Source: a virus
DNA: 64,000 nucleotides
IMG/VR virus record: IMGVR_UViG_3300021389_000005
Span: 1 to 64,000 of that record
Direction: 5' to 3' (one strand)
Made by a program: the position numbers and the translations under genes. This document shows, in pieces, positions 1 to 8,910 of the stretch. Under the pieces are notes generated by a model. It saw nothing but the letters and a program-made list of their open reading frames with translations, did not search any database and had not been told where the DNA came from. Every line of letters starts with the position of its first letter. Position 1 is the first letter of the stretch.

Positions 1-10
1 TTGGTTAGAT

Positions 11-1003
11 ATGGCTATTGAATTAATGCAAGATGGTTATGCAGGAGACGCTACTAAAAAATTAAAGCAATTTAATAAAAAATGTAAGGATGTTCTTAAT
101 GGAAAAGATATTGGTTCAGCTTTTGAATCAGTTACTGAAGGTATGTCTAAGTCTGCTATTAAAAAAGCCATCAAAGTTATTGATCAACAGATTGAAGATG
201 AAGAAGGTGGAGATGGTGAGCCATTAGATAATGAAACTCTTCAAGCACTAGAGCAAGAAAGAGAAAGATTACTAGGAATGAATGAAGGTAAATTCTCGCC
301 AATGGGATATGCTAAGAGAGTTGTAGATGGAAGTATTAAAATAAAGGATGCCATGAAAGAAGCTGGTATTTCTTTAGGTAATATAGCTAAATTGATCAAG
401 AAGGTAGACAAATCATTTGATGTTGATGCAGCATTTTTAGAAAAGAATGTAATGCAAGATGATCCTGAAAAATTCGTTGAATCTAGTAAGCTTAAGTATA
501 TTAGAGTACTTAATGAAGGTGTAGATAATTACACATATAGTAATTGGATTAAAGAGAATGGCAAGATTAAATATCCTAAGTGGATTGAGGAACAACGCAA
601 AGAAGTTATTAAGCAAGGATTAATGCAACCCGTATATGATTCTGAATCTCAGAATATGATTATTTGGATTAATTCTTTTGGTAAGAAGTTTTTCCCTATA
701 AATGCTGATTCAAAAAAGAGAGAAAAAGAATTTGGTAAAAACGGTTCTGAATTTATAAATAGATTCTATAATGATTTAACTGGATATAGTGCTTTCTTTT
801 GGCAAGCTGCTACGATTTGTTTAGAGATCATTAGACAAATAGAAGATCTGCAAGTAAATGGCGAACCAATAGAGCCAAGTTATTATCTAGCAAAAGAATA
901 TTTTAATAACCACGGCCTAGATACTAAGAGAAGTAGAATATTCAATAGCGCTACTGAAAAGCTAGCAGTGTGGATGAAAGATAACAATATCGAAACTTTA
1001 TAA
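11..1003 (+). CDS. Unknown phage protein, 330 aa, possibly 5' partial
   Basis: I do not recognise the family. The reading frame is open to the left edge of the window (codons TGG TTA GAT precede the ATG), so the true start may lie outside and this could be the C-terminal part of a longer gene. The product is mostly charged and helical-looking, with an acidic patch near residues 60-75 and a lysine-rich middle. There is no signal peptide or membrane segment. A tryptophan/aromatic-rich stretch around residues 240-290 suggests a folded C-terminal domain. It is followed by a 43-base gap with a GATATATAAT promoter-like motif, so it probably ends a transcription unit. Confidence 0.7.
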   Translation: MAIELMQDGYAGDATKKLKQFNKKCKDVLNGKDIGSAFESVTEGMSKSAIKKAIKVIDQQIEDEEGGDGEPLDNETLQALEQERERLLGMNEGKFSPMGYAKRVVDGSIKIKDAMKEAGISLGNIAKLIKKVDKSFDVDAAFLEKNVMQDDPEKFVESSKLKYIRVLNEGVDNYTYSNWIKENGKIKYPKWIEEQRKEVIKQGLMQPVYDSESQNMIIWINSFGKKFFPINADSKKREKEFGKNGSEFINRFYNDLTGYSAFFWQAATICLEIIRQIEDLQVNGEPIEPSYYLAKEYFNNHGLDTKRSRIFNSATEKLAVWMKDNNIETL

Positions 1004-1012
1004 ATTAAGTCT

Positions 1013-1022
1013 GATATATAAT
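1013..1022 (+). promoter_or_regulatory. GATATATAAT promoter-like motif
   Basis: An exact copy of a 10-base element that recurs in gaps before genes in this window. It lies 34 bases upstream of the next ATG. Spacing and recurrence suggest a phage-specific promoter analogous in position to the T4 late promoter, but this is inference. Confidence 0.5.
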
Positions 1023-1046
1023 AAAAGAAAACAATAATACAATATT

Positions 1047-1598
1047 ATGGCAAAACAAATATTATCGTTCGAAGACTACAGTAAGAATCTTAAAGGATCT
1101 GACGTAGGAGAACACGAAAACCCAGAAGGGTACCCAGCACCTGAAGGAGAAACTGATGATGTTGAAGATTTTAACGACGAAGAAGTTGAAGAAACTGAAG
1201 AAGTAGCGGATGCTAAAGACGTTGAAGAAACTGAAACTGAAGAAGTTGAAGAAGAAGACGAACAAGGAACTGAAGAATCTGAAGAGATACTAAAGGTTGC
1301 TGAACAAATGGTTAAAACTTACAAAAGCGTTGTAATGGAAGCTTGCGAATTTAGCGGTGATGATTACGAGGACCATACATTAGAAACTTACATGAAAGAA
1401 AATGCTGCATTAGCGGCAACTCTAGCTGCTCAAGCATTAGAAGAAGCTTACGAAAAGATTAACGAAGATATTGAAATGTCTAACGAAACTTACGAAGCTA
1501 TGATGAATGAAATGAAAGAAGCTTACTGTAATAAGATTGATCAATGTAGAGAGGCATTCACTGGAGATCCAAGAGGTGCTGCTGAAGAAGAAGCATAA
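1047..1598 (+). CDS. Acidic coiled-coil-like protein, possible virion/core protein
   Basis: Unknown family. Residues about 35-80 are an extremely acidic low-complexity run of E, D, V and T, followed by a helical, alanine/glutamate-rich C-terminal half (about 80-183). The N-terminus, MAKQILSFEDYSKNL, contains an S-F-E-D-Y core similar to the F-x-x-F/Y core of the candidate capsid-targeting leaders seen later in the window, but it lacks a clear I/L-x-E cut site. An acidic, helical composition is typical of scaffold, core and internal-head proteins, so a head role is possible but unproven. A strong terminator follows directly. Confidence 0.75.
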   Translation: MAKQILSFEDYSKNLKGSDVGEHENPEGYPAPEGETDDVEDFNDEEVEETEEVADAKDVEETETEEVEEEDEQGTEESEEILKVAEQMVKTYKSVVMEACEFSGDDYEDHTLETYMKENAALAATLAAQALEEAYEKINEDIEMSNETYEAMMNEMKEAYCNKIDQCREAFTGDPRGAAEEEA

Positions 1599-1627
1599 TC
1601 AATACAATTTTAATAAACTTTTTAAGA

Positions 1628-1661
1628 AGTCCGTGTATAATACATGGACTTTTTTTATTTT
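1628..1661 (+). terminator. Rho-independent terminator
   Basis: A ten-base-pair stem (AGTCCGTGTA / TACATGGACT, one G-T pair) closes a three-base loop at 1628-1650 and runs into a T-rich tract (TTTTTTT ATTTT). It ends the transcript of the acidic protein gene and separates it from the dCMP deaminase operon. Confidence 0.9.
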
Positions 1662-1669
1662 AACAAGAT

Positions 1670-2176
1670 ATGCCTAGAATACCAGTAGACTTAATATACA
1701 TGCAGATGGCTTACCAAATATCTAAGCTTTCTTATGCTAAACGCAGACGTGTTGGTTGTATTATTGTAAAAGATACACAAATTATATCAACCGGATATAA
1801 TGGAACTCCTTACAATTTTGAGAACGATTGTGAAGAATTACAAGTTAGAGATATAGATAATGCAAATCATAAAAAAGTTTTAGAAGAAAAAGGATATGAC
1901 TGTGAAGACGGTTGTTGTTCTAAAGAAGTAACTAAAAGAGAAGTCTTACACGCAGAATCAAACGCATTAGCAAAAATAAGTCGTTCTACGCTTTCGTCAG
2001 AAGGTGCAGACATGTACGTAACAATGTCACCTTGCTTTGACTGCGCAAAATTAATTATTCAATCAGGTATTGCAAGAGTATTTTATTCAGAAAGTTATAG
2101 AGATATGACTGGAGTAGAATTACTAGAAAAAGCAGGTATCACAGTAAAAGAAGTTGTATGCTGGAACGATCTATAG
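1670..2176 (+). CDS. cd: Deoxycytidylate (dCMP) deaminase
   Basis: Converts dCMP to dUMP, feeding thymidylate synthesis for phage DNA replication. The cytidine-deaminase zinc signature is intact: H-A-E at residues 94-96 (zinc ligand and catalytic glutamate) and P-C-x-x-C at 121-125. An insert at about 50-90 carries extra cysteines (54, 78, 82, 83), as in phage dCMP deaminases that bind a second zinc. Its length of 168 aa is close to the usual phage enzyme. The gene starts 8 bases after the terminator T-tract and its 3' end overlaps the helicase gene by 19 bases, so the two are translated from one message. Symbol by analogy with T4 cd. Confidence 0.95.
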   Translation: MPRIPVDLIYMQMAYQISKLSYAKRRRVGCIIVKDTQIISTGYNGTPYNFENDCEELQVRDIDNANHKKVLEEKGYDCEDGCCSKEVTKREVLHAESNALAKISRSTLSSEGADMYVTMSPCFDCAKLIIQSGIARVFYSESYRDMTGVELLEKAGITVKEVVCWNDL

Positions 2177-3888
2177 ATCAAATCATAGACAGTGCCTTAA
2201 AGGCCAACACATTTGGAATAGGTTTTGAATTTAGAAAAAACCAAAGAGAAATCATAACTAAAATATGTGAATCCTATAAAAAAGATCCAGATTCTACTGT
2301 TGTAATAGATGCACCTACTGGGAGTGGAAAATCCCTTATAGCAATGTGGTCTTCGTATGTCATGAAAGAAATGGGTAAACGAGGTTACTTAGTAACTAGT
2401 GATTTGACATTACAAGATCAGTACGAATCAGATTTCATGAGACTTAAATTAAATTGGCCATCTATTAGAGGTGTAGACAATTATGAATGTAGTGTAAATG
2501 GTTTACCATTCTCATTAGGAGATTGTAAACTAAAAGGAATGGGATATGAAGCTGCTAAAGAATTATCTTGTTATAGTTCTTGTGAATATTTACAAAACAG
2601 ATCTAGGGCAATTCATCAACCAATAGCTTTATTGAATTACGCGTTCTGGTTAATTCAAAGAAATTACGTTGATGCCAAAATGCAACTAGATGATAGACCT
2701 GTTCCATTTGAAAAAAGAGATTTTGTGTTTTTCGATGAAGCACATAAAATAGATGAGATTGTTCAGGGACATTTTAGCCCTAGAGTTGATCCTTCATTAG
2801 TAGATAAAATACTAGAAGCTACTAGATTTTCAAATAAGCAAGGTTTTGGTAGTAGTGCATATACTCGAGGTAAACTAACAAGTCTTGTTAATGATTTAAT
2901 GAAAGGAGATAAATCTACCGTGTTTGAAGCATTACAAGAATTCGATGTTATTCTTAAGGTATATGGTAAAATCAGAAATGAAGGTAATAAAGCCGCTAAG
3001 CTTAGGTACAAAAGTCAAACTCTCCCAAGAGATTGGCAAAAAGCTTTCGGTATTTTTGATAGACTAAAAGACACTCATTGTAAAATTAACGATTATGTTG
3101 CTCTTATAAAATCAGTAGGTGTAGATAAAATGGTACTTGATCAAAGAGAAGAAGAGTCTACATTTAAATGTGTTGAAGAGGCACTTATGATAAACAAATA
3201 CTTGCATGAGAAATCAGGATTTAAAGTATTTATGAGTGCAACTATTGGAGATCCAAGATCTTTTGTAAAAATAATGGGAATTAAGAATGCACAGTTTATT
3301 AGATTAGACAATGTATTTAATTATGAAAAATCTCCTGTTGTTTTTATAAACAGACACAAGCTAACATATAGAGAGAAGGTCAAGAGTTTACCACATGTAG
3401 TTGCTATCTTAGATCAGATTATAGATAAACACAAGGGTCAGCGCGGTATCATTCACACTGGATCATATGAGTTTACTAACTATATTAAACAAAACACTAA
3501 GCATCCTTTTAGAATTATGGACTATGAAAATTCTAAAGAGAAAGCAGGTATGATTGAATTATTTAAGAAAAAAGAAAATGGTGTATTAATGGGACCATCT
3601 TTATTAGAGGGACTAGATCTTAAGGATGATACAAGTAGATTTCAAATATTTTTTAAAGTACCGTATCCTAATTTAAATGAACCACTAATCAAAGCTAAAT
3701 TAAATAAATCAAATGAGTGGTATGATTGGAAAACGGGCATCAGTGTAATGCAAGGTGTTGGAAGGTCAGTGAGAAGTGAAAATGATTGGGCTATCACATA
3801 CATCCTGGATGCTAGCTTTAAAAACCTGATAAATAAGAAGGGATTCTTCCCTCCATCCTTTTTAGAAAGGCTTAAAACTATAAAATAA
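2158..3888 (+). CDS. DinG/XPD-family superfamily 2 DNA helicase
   Basis: An ATP-dependent 5'-3' type helicase by family resemblance. Walker A is DAPTGSGKS at residues 51-59 and the Walker B DEAH box is at 193-196. Four cysteines (111, 123, 138, 142) lie between them in the position of the iron-sulphur cluster of XPD/DinG/FancJ enzymes. A motif-VI-like QGVGRSVRS is near residue 531. These enzymes unwind forked DNA, R-loops or G-quadruplexes in repair and replication. The gene overlaps the deaminase upstream and shares its stop with the next start (TAATG), so it is tightly coupled. Which helicase step it serves in this phage cannot be told from the sequence. Confidence 0.9.
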   Translation: MLERSIDQIIDSALKANTFGIGFEFRKNQREIITKICESYKKDPDSTVVIDAPTGSGKSLIAMWSSYVMKEMGKRGYLVTSDLTLQDQYESDFMRLKLNWPSIRGVDNYECSVNGLPFSLGDCKLKGMGYEAAKELSCYSSCEYLQNRSRAIHQPIALLNYAFWLIQRNYVDAKMQLDDRPVPFEKRDFVFFDEAHKIDEIVQGHFSPRVDPSLVDKILEATRFSNKQGFGSSAYTRGKLTSLVNDLMKGDKSTVFEALQEFDVILKVYGKIRNEGNKAAKLRYKSQTLPRDWQKAFGIFDRLKDTHCKINDYVALIKSVGVDKMVLDQREEESTFKCVEEALMINKYLHEKSGFKVFMSATIGDPRSFVKIMGIKNAQFIRLDNVFNYEKSPVVFINRHKLTYREKVKSLPHVVAILDQIIDKHKGQRGIIHTGSYEFTNYIKQNTKHPFRIMDYENSKEKAGMIELFKKKENGVLMGPSLLEGLDLKDDTSRFQIFFKVPYPNLNEPLIKAKLNKSNEWYDWKTGISVMQGVGRSVRSENDWAITYILDASFKNLINKKGFFPPSFLERLKTIK

Positions 3889-4469
3889 TGGCATATACAT
3901 CAATAATCATCGACGACTTTTATGAAAACCCAGATGAGGTTAGAGAATTTGCACTTTCACAAGAGTATAATGTTAGTGGTAATTTTCCTGGAAGCAGAAC
4001 TATTCCCTTTTTAAATGACAGCATTGAAGGTTATATTTCAGATCATATAAAACCTCTTCATGGCAAAATAACATGGCTAACTGAAGAATATACTGGATCT
4101 TTTCAGTATACCACACAGGAAGACAGAAGTTGGATTCATGCAGATGAAAATAATAAATGGGCTGGAGTTTTATATTTAACACCAAATGCACCACTCACAG
4201 GTGGAACTGGAATTTTTAAACATAAAGCAACTGGTCTATATAAGATACCTAGGCTTTCTAACGGAGAAATAGATACACAACTAACTGAAAGACTATATAC
4301 AGACTCGAGAGACATGACAAAATGGGAAATGGTAGATTTTATTGGAAACATATATAATCGCCTAGTTATTTACCAAGGTGATTTATTTCACACATCTCTC
4401 GATTATTTTGGAACAGATATTAATAACGGAAGATTGTTTCAAACATTCTTCTTTGACACAGAAAAATAA
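3888..4469 (+). CDS. 2-oxoglutarate/Fe(II) oxygenase-like protein
   Basis: Probable non-haem iron oxygenase of the prolyl-hydroxylase-like fold. An H-x-D pair (His84, Asp86 in WIHADENN) is followed by beta-strand sequence AGVLYLTP, and a distal histidine (His168 in GDLFHTS) plus an arginine (Arg182 in NGRLFQTFFF) complete the usual 2-His-1-carboxylate and 2-oxoglutarate-binding set. The length (193 aa) fits single-domain phage members. The substrate is unknown; such enzymes are common in marine T4-like phages. The start overlaps the helicase stop. The alternative, a structural jelly-roll protein, is less likely given the ordered HxD...H...R pattern. Confidence 0.75.
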   Translation: MAYTSIIIDDFYENPDEVREFALSQEYNVSGNFPGSRTIPFLNDSIEGYISDHIKPLHGKITWLTEEYTGSFQYTTQEDRSWIHADENNKWAGVLYLTPNAPLTGGTGIFKHKATGLYKIPRLSNGEIDTQLTERLYTDSRDMTKWEMVDFIGNIYNRLVIYQGDLFHTSLDYFGTDINNGRLFQTFFFDTEK

Positions 4470-4474
4470 AAAAT

Positions 4475-4696
4475 ATGGGATTTAATAAAATGTATTTACC
4501 AGAAGTAGAAGAATTAAAACAATTCTTAAAAGATAATGGAAACCAAAGATTCATAGAAAGATGGTGCGTACCTTTTCAAAAAAGAGATGCAATCATTGGA
4601 CCTGAAGGCTCAATTGAGTTTATTAAACAATTTTTAAAACAAGAGTATAATGATAGTAGAACTGTTAACACTAATTTATCAGACTCTGCTAAATAA
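4475..4696 (+). CDS. Small unknown protein, 73 aa
   Basis: Not recognised. Soluble, with mixed charge, an N-terminal helix-like region and a W-C-V-P-F segment in the middle. It starts five bases after the oxygenase stop. Its stop codon is the first arm of a perfect six-base-pair hairpin (TAAGCG / CGCTTA, 4694-4710) with no T-tract. Confidence 0.65.
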   Translation: MGFNKMYLPEVEELKQFLKDNGNQRFIERWCVPFQKRDAIIGPEGSIEFIKQFLKQEYNDSRTVNTNLSDSAK

Positions 4697-4724
4697 GCGT
4701 GAACCGCTTAAAATAAAAGAAGAT

Positions 4725-5321
4725 ATGAGTGTAGATCAAAAAGAAATTAAAGAAACTCCTGCAGCTATGTATGTTTGGGGTAAAACAGAAAAAGCTGGCA
4801 AAATAGTTACTGAAGACAAGGACAAGTCAGACGCGAAATTTATGGCATTTGATGATGGTTCTAGATGTGCGCGTAACTTAGTAGGTGAAATGTTATTGTT
4901 AGCTAGGAATCAAGAAGATGCAAATAACCTTGCACTTGGTTTTAATCCTGCAGCTAATGTATCGGCGAATGATAAAAACGTAGATCATCAAGAAGCACTT
5001 GACACTGCTTCGGAAAAAGGATCTACTGAGTTTCAAGAACCAGCATCGAGTGAAATTAATGTTATGATGGAGATGCTCAGAAAAATGAGTGCTAAAAATC
5101 ATGCAAGTATGCCAGTAAAGGTTAACATTCCTTCAAAGGATGTTTATGATCTATTTAAAGATCAGATGGATATTACTAAAAAAGACCTTAATTCACAAAT
5201 AGGGCTGCTAGTAGAAAGTCAGATAGATAATCTAAGAGAGCAATTAAAAGAACAAATAGAATCATTTATTAAAAATTATTATAATGGAACAACAACAAAA
5301 TCAGGCAACGCCAAATCGTAG
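4725..5321 (+). CDS. Unknown protein, 198 aa
   Basis: I prefer the ATG at 4725 to the in-frame ATG at 4650. The longer form would overlap the previous gene and adds a leader (MIVELLTLIYQ) that reads like out-of-frame sequence, whereas 4725 follows the upstream stop and a short hairpin. The product has an N-terminal globular part (A-M-Y-V-W-G-K, then D-D-G-S-R-C-A-R-N) and a C-terminal helical, probably coiled-coil region (about 125-190). No known family. It overlaps the following gene by 38 bases. Confidence 0.65.
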   Translation: MSVDQKEIKETPAAMYVWGKTEKAGKIVTEDKDKSDAKFMAFDDGSRCARNLVGEMLLLARNQEDANNLALGFNPAANVSANDKNVDHQEALDTASEKGSTEFQEPASSEINVMMEMLRKMSAKNHASMPVKVNIPSKDVYDLFKDQMDITKKDLNSQIGLLVESQIDNLREQLKEQIESFIKNYYNGTTTKSGNAKS

Positions 5322-5676
5322 ACAAAGAAGAGCTTACTTAAAGCAACAAGGTATTATTAAGGCACTTGCTAAGATGCCATATTTTGGTGAAGTTAGATCT
5401 AAAGTTAGATCTGAAAATATTGCATATGGTAAAAAGTTGCATGCAGAAAACACTAGACGCATTGAAGAATTAAATGCTACTAGATTAGAAGCTGCATTGG
5501 ATCTAGCTAAAAATTCATGGAAGAAGCAAGGTTACAATGCTACTGAAATGGAATTGTTAGAAGAGGCATGGGCTCTTCATGCAATTAAAGATAAAGAGAC
5601 TTATCGAGAAGATAAGAAAAAGAGAAAGCAATTGTTAGCACAGGTTAAAGAATCAGTAACTAACAGAACAAAATAA
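5284..5676 (+). CDS. Basic helical protein, 130 aa
   Basis: A lysine/arginine-rich, almost entirely helical product starting with a low-complexity Q/N run and then N-R-R-Q-R-R-A-Y-L-K-Q-Q-G, a basic motif I associate with several uncharacterised small phage proteins. It could bind nucleic acid or be an assembly chaperone; nothing in the sequence decides. It starts inside the preceding gene (38-base overlap) and is followed eight bases later by the next gene. Confidence 0.7.
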   Translation: MEQQQNQATPNRRQRRAYLKQQGIIKALAKMPYFGEVRSKVRSENIAYGKKLHAENTRRIEELNATRLEAALDLAKNSWKKQGYNATEMELLEEAWALHAIKDKETYREDKKKRKQLLAQVKESVTNRTK

Positions 5677-5684
5677 TCTACTGA

Positions 5685-6005
5685 ATGATTACAATTAGCA
5701 TAGAACCAGCCGATAACGGTTTAATTAAATTTGTGTTTGATGATAACGTTAATGGTGGTGGAGAAGAATACACGTCTAGGACAGTATATGAGTTCGAAGG
5801 TCCTAAGACAAGACCAAATCAAATTAAATTTCTTAAGGAATTAGTTATGGATTTAGGACTGTCTACTGGTACACAATTAGATGCTAATGAACTAAGTATA
5901 CAATCTGGGTGGGGTGTAAAATATCAACCTAATCAGAAAGAATTAAAACTAAAGATCCAAGAACTTGAGACTAGACTTAAGCACTATAGATCACAAATAC
6001 AATAA
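5685..6005 (+). CDS. Unknown protein, 106 aa
   Basis: Family not recognised. The N-terminal half reads as beta strands (ITISIEPADNG, IKFVFDD), and the C-terminal 30 residues form a likely coiled coil. The stop overlaps the next start (TAATG at 6003-6007), indicating translational coupling. Confidence 0.65.
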   Translation: MITISIEPADNGLIKFVFDDNVNGGGEEYTSRTVYEFEGPKTRPNQIKFLKELVMDLGLSTGTQLDANELSIQSGWGVKYQPNQKELKLKIQELETRLKHYRSQIQ

Positions 6006-6409
6006 TGACTTTAAGAATAGACGGAGTTTGGTGCAAAACTAAGACAGAATTTGAAAAATTAGCGAAATCTAGAGATTATGATCTCGCGGTATCATATTTT
6101 GATATTTTTAATCGTTTGATTAAAAGTGATCCATATGGATCAGAACCATCGTCTATTATTGTGGCACTCTATATTAGAAAAATGCTACAAAAACTAATCA
6201 CAGATTCTAGTGAAGTTGAAGAGATTTCAATTGCATACATGTTTAAAGAACTAGACACTAAAAGCGTTTTAGGATTTAAAGACTTTATAACTGATCTTGT
6301 TCAAGATCGAGACATTAGCTTAGACTTAACTATTATCAATAGATGTGATTACCCTAAAAGAGGTGTTCTCAGTAGGTTTGATAACGTTAAGTTTATAGAT
6401 AATGATTAA
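6005..6409 (+). CDS. Unknown protein, 134 aa
   Basis: No recognised domain. A soluble, mixed alpha/beta product. It begins on the stop of the preceding gene and overlaps the next by 8 bases, so it belongs to a coupled run of three small genes whose common role is unknown. Its position just before the baseplate block could suit an assembly factor, but no motif supports that. Confidence 0.65.
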   Translation: MTLRIDGVWCKTKTEFEKLAKSRDYDLAVSYFDIFNRLIKSDPYGSEPSSIIVALYIRKMLQKLITDSSEVEEISIAYMFKELDTKSVLGFKDFITDLVQDRDISLDLTIINRCDYPKRGVLSRFDNVKFIDND

Positions 6410-7001
6410 ACATAAACTATTTTCTAAAGGAGAGCAAGTTCAAGCATTGATCTCCACTACTCAAAACCCTAACGTACTTATCCCTGTTAGGGCAACTATC
6501 TATGATGTCAAATTTGATGACACTAATCCAAAGTATCAAATTAGAATTAAAAAGTTCTATGATAATGCATACTTTCTAAAAAAGAACATTTTTGGAGGAA
6601 GATTTATTAAAAACTTTGAAGGAAAGGACACAAAATTAAATGTCAAAAGAGCTGGTTATAATACTGTTAAAGAAATAGAAGATAATTTATTTAATGGTGA
6701 TAAATGGAAGAACTATCTAATAGTGGTAGACTCTGTGTTCTGCACCAAGACTCGCAGTGAACAGATTGAACTGTTCAATAATATACAAACGTTTCAAATA
6801 CAAATGTGCATAAAAGAGCTCTATGAGCTTACTAATAGAGCCACATATAGCAACGGACAATTCTTTTATAATTCGCAAGGTGAATTTGTTGCATCCCTTA
6901 AAAAATTCTTAGGTAATCGGTTACCATCCGATCCAAATTGGAGCGCTGATCTCTTATATCGTCCAGAATCTTCTGAAATGGACGATGTAGAATGGGTTTG
7001 A
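6402..7001 (+). CDS. Unknown protein, 199 aa
   Basis: Not recognised. The N-terminal part looks like a small beta-barrel (GEQVQALIS..., IPVRATIYDVKFD, KYQIRIKKFYD), then a helical C-terminal part. It is the last gene of the coupled run before a 71-base gap that holds two promoter-like motifs. Confidence 0.65.
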   Translation: MIKHKLFSKGEQVQALISTTQNPNVLIPVRATIYDVKFDDTNPKYQIRIKKFYDNAYFLKKNIFGGRFIKNFEGKDTKLNVKRAGYNTVKEIEDNLFNGDKWKNYLIVVDSVFCTKTRSEQIELFNNIQTFQIQMCIKELYELTNRATYSNGQFFYNSQGEFVASLKKFLGNRLPSDPNWSADLLYRPESSEMDDVEWV

Positions 7002-7045
7002 TATATACTTTAGAGAAAATTATATTAATGTAATATATTTTTCTA

Positions 7046-7055
7046 GATATATAAA
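7046..7055 (+). promoter_or_regulatory. GATATATAAA promoter-like motif (plus GATATATACT at 7000)
   Basis: One-mismatch copy of GATATATAAT, 27 bases before the ATG of the first tail/baseplate gene. A second near-copy, GATATATACT, overlaps the end of the previous gene at 7000-7009. This would be the promoter for the 7-15 kb tail operon. Confidence 0.45.
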
Positions 7056-7072
7056 ATAAACCATTACAAATA

Positions 7073-8896
7073 ATGCCAGAAAATTATTTTACTTATATTA
7101 GCGGTCCTGTAGGCCCTAAGTATGTTTTGGAAGATTTCGACGGTTCTCAGTTTGAAACTTTTAGACCTGATATCGATGAAAACGGAGAGGCAACATTGAA
7201 TGGATTTCCAATAAGAGGATTCCCTGTTGAAGAAAAGGAAGAAGAAACAGTAGATTCTCAAGGTAATACGACTATCGATGCGGCTGCACAAGATACTCCA
7301 CCTAATTCTAATAGTATATATGGTGTAAACGAGGTGGATTCTAGAAAATATACCGTTGGTAAAACCGTTAGTGGAACAGGTGGAGATAAGATAGAGGATG
7401 CTGGAACATCTGTTTCTGCAGGAAAAGGTCTTAATGCAAAAATGAACGCATGGTCTTTACATAAATATAAAAACCGTTCTGATTCCTCTAAAGATGACAT
7501 GTCAAGTGGTAAAGATGGTTATAACAAAGCGGTGTTCCATAATAATTTGCAATTCGCATATTCCCCAACTGCCAGTAACATCGTAAACGAATCTAAAGAA
7601 CATCCTTCTATTGCATATACTTATAGTTATAATGATTTTATACAAGCAGAACATTATGGTAAAATATCTAATGATTATTTAATTACACTAAGAAGATTTC
7701 CATATCCTGTTCAAGATGATCTTAAGAACATGATGATTCCTGGAAAAGACGGAAAGCCAATTGATGGCTCTATGCCAGATATAGCGAGAGCTATTACTTG
7801 GATGTCTCCTAAATTAGGTAATGAAATGAAAGCCATTCTTAAATTTGGAACTAAATTTAATTGGAAAGAGGTAGAATCTGAAATTCAAAAAATTACAGCA
7901 AGTGCTGGTAAAAAAGGTAAAGTAGGTGCGATGATTGACGGAAGCCCACTACTTAGTGCTGTAAACGCAGGTGTAAACAATGTTAGTCCAGAACAAGCTA
8001 TTAGAATAAAAGACAAAGGTGCTGGTTGGGATCCAACAAGTGAGACATATCCTAATAAAGTATTTGGTCCTTTAAATGTAATTAAAAAGGTTTTAACTAA
8101 ACAACAAGGTTTAGAATTCGATCAAACATTTGAACTTAATTTTCACTACGACCTTAAAGGATATGCAGATACTAGTCCTAAAGTTGCATTTATGGACACC
8201 TTATCTAATATACTTGCACTAACATATAACAATGCTCCTTTCTGGGGTGGTGCTACAAGAGGTTTAGGTAGTGGTAGTATTGGTAAACCATTTGGTGATA
8301 TTGCTAAACTTAAAAGTGGTGATTATAAAGGATTCTTAAGTTCTGTTGGTGATCAAATTAAAGGTGCAGCCGGTTTTGCATTAGGTGATCTTGGAAATGC
8401 AGTAAAAGGTGTTGCTAATGGTAAAGGTATAAATGCATTAGGTGATTCTAAGATTTTAGATAATATCGTAGGTGGTGGTTTAATGAAATTAATGAATGGC
8501 CCACAAGGTGCATCAACTGTTGCAGCATTTTTAACAGGTGATCCAACTGGACAATGGCACGTTACTATAGGTAATCCATTGAATCCGATGATAGTTTGTG
8601 GAAACTTAGCAATGATGGAAAGTAAAATAGAATTTGACGGGCCGATTGGTTATGAAGGTTTTCCTACTAAATTAAAGCTTACGTGTCAAATGAAGCCTGG
8701 TAGACCAAGAGATAAAAGTGAAATAGAATCAATGTTTAATGCAGGTAGAGGTAGAACTTATCTACAACCAGACGTTGAAGGATCTATTGATGTAAACGAA
8801 ATGTTTGATGTAAGTGCATACGGTGGAAAAGATAAAACTGCTTCACATGTTACTAAAGCATTCCTTAAGAGAGTTTCAGATCTTAACGCTGGATAA
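7073..8896 (+). CDS. Tail/baseplate structural protein, 607 aa
   Basis: Probable virion structural protein, first of the baseplate run. The N-terminal 60 residues are acidic with a Y-I-S-G-P-V-G-P-K-Y start, and residues about 60-130 are low-complexity. The central region has a large beta-rich part (LDQ/FDQTFELNFHYDLKGYAD). Residues about 400-500 are glycine/alanine-rich and may be membrane-active or flexible. The last 100 residues (W-H-V-T-I-G-N-P-L-N-P, then D-G-P-I-G-Y-E-G-F-P-T-K) read like a conserved tail-hub/baseplate fold. Its exact T4 counterpart cannot be assigned. The operon context (LysM-like, hub and spike genes follow) supports a baseplate role. Confidence 0.7.
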   Translation: MPENYFTYISGPVGPKYVLEDFDGSQFETFRPDIDENGEATLNGFPIRGFPVEEKEEETVDSQGNTTIDAAAQDTPPNSNSIYGVNEVDSRKYTVGKTVSGTGGDKIEDAGTSVSAGKGLNAKMNAWSLHKYKNRSDSSKDDMSSGKDGYNKAVFHNNLQFAYSPTASNIVNESKEHPSIAYTYSYNDFIQAEHYGKISNDYLITLRRFPYPVQDDLKNMMIPGKDGKPIDGSMPDIARAITWMSPKLGNEMKAILKFGTKFNWKEVESEIQKITASAGKKGKVGAMIDGSPLLSAVNAGVNNVSPEQAIRIKDKGAGWDPTSETYPNKVFGPLNVIKKVLTKQQGLEFDQTFELNFHYDLKGYADTSPKVAFMDTLSNILALTYNNAPFWGGATRGLGSGSIGKPFGDIAKLKSGDYKGFLSSVGDQIKGAAGFALGDLGNAVKGVANGKGINALGDSKILDNIVGGGLMKLMNGPQGASTVAAFLTGDPTGQWHVTIGNPLNPMIVCGNLAMMESKIEFDGPIGYEGFPTKLKLTCQMKPGRPRDKSEIESMFNAGRGRTYLQPDVEGSIDVNEMFDVSAYGGKDKTASHVTKAFLKRVSDLNAG

Positions 8897-8910
8897 AATT
8901 AAGATATAAT

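Noticed and set aside
1062-1265. Minus-strand open frame rich in phenylalanine
   Set aside because: It is the antisense shadow of the glutamate-rich region of the acidic protein (GAA read backwards gives TTC). No promoter or start context on the minus strand.
4650-4724. Longer start for the 198-aa gene
   Set aside because: It overlaps the preceding gene and adds residues that read like out-of-frame sequence; the ATG at 4725 follows the upstream stop.
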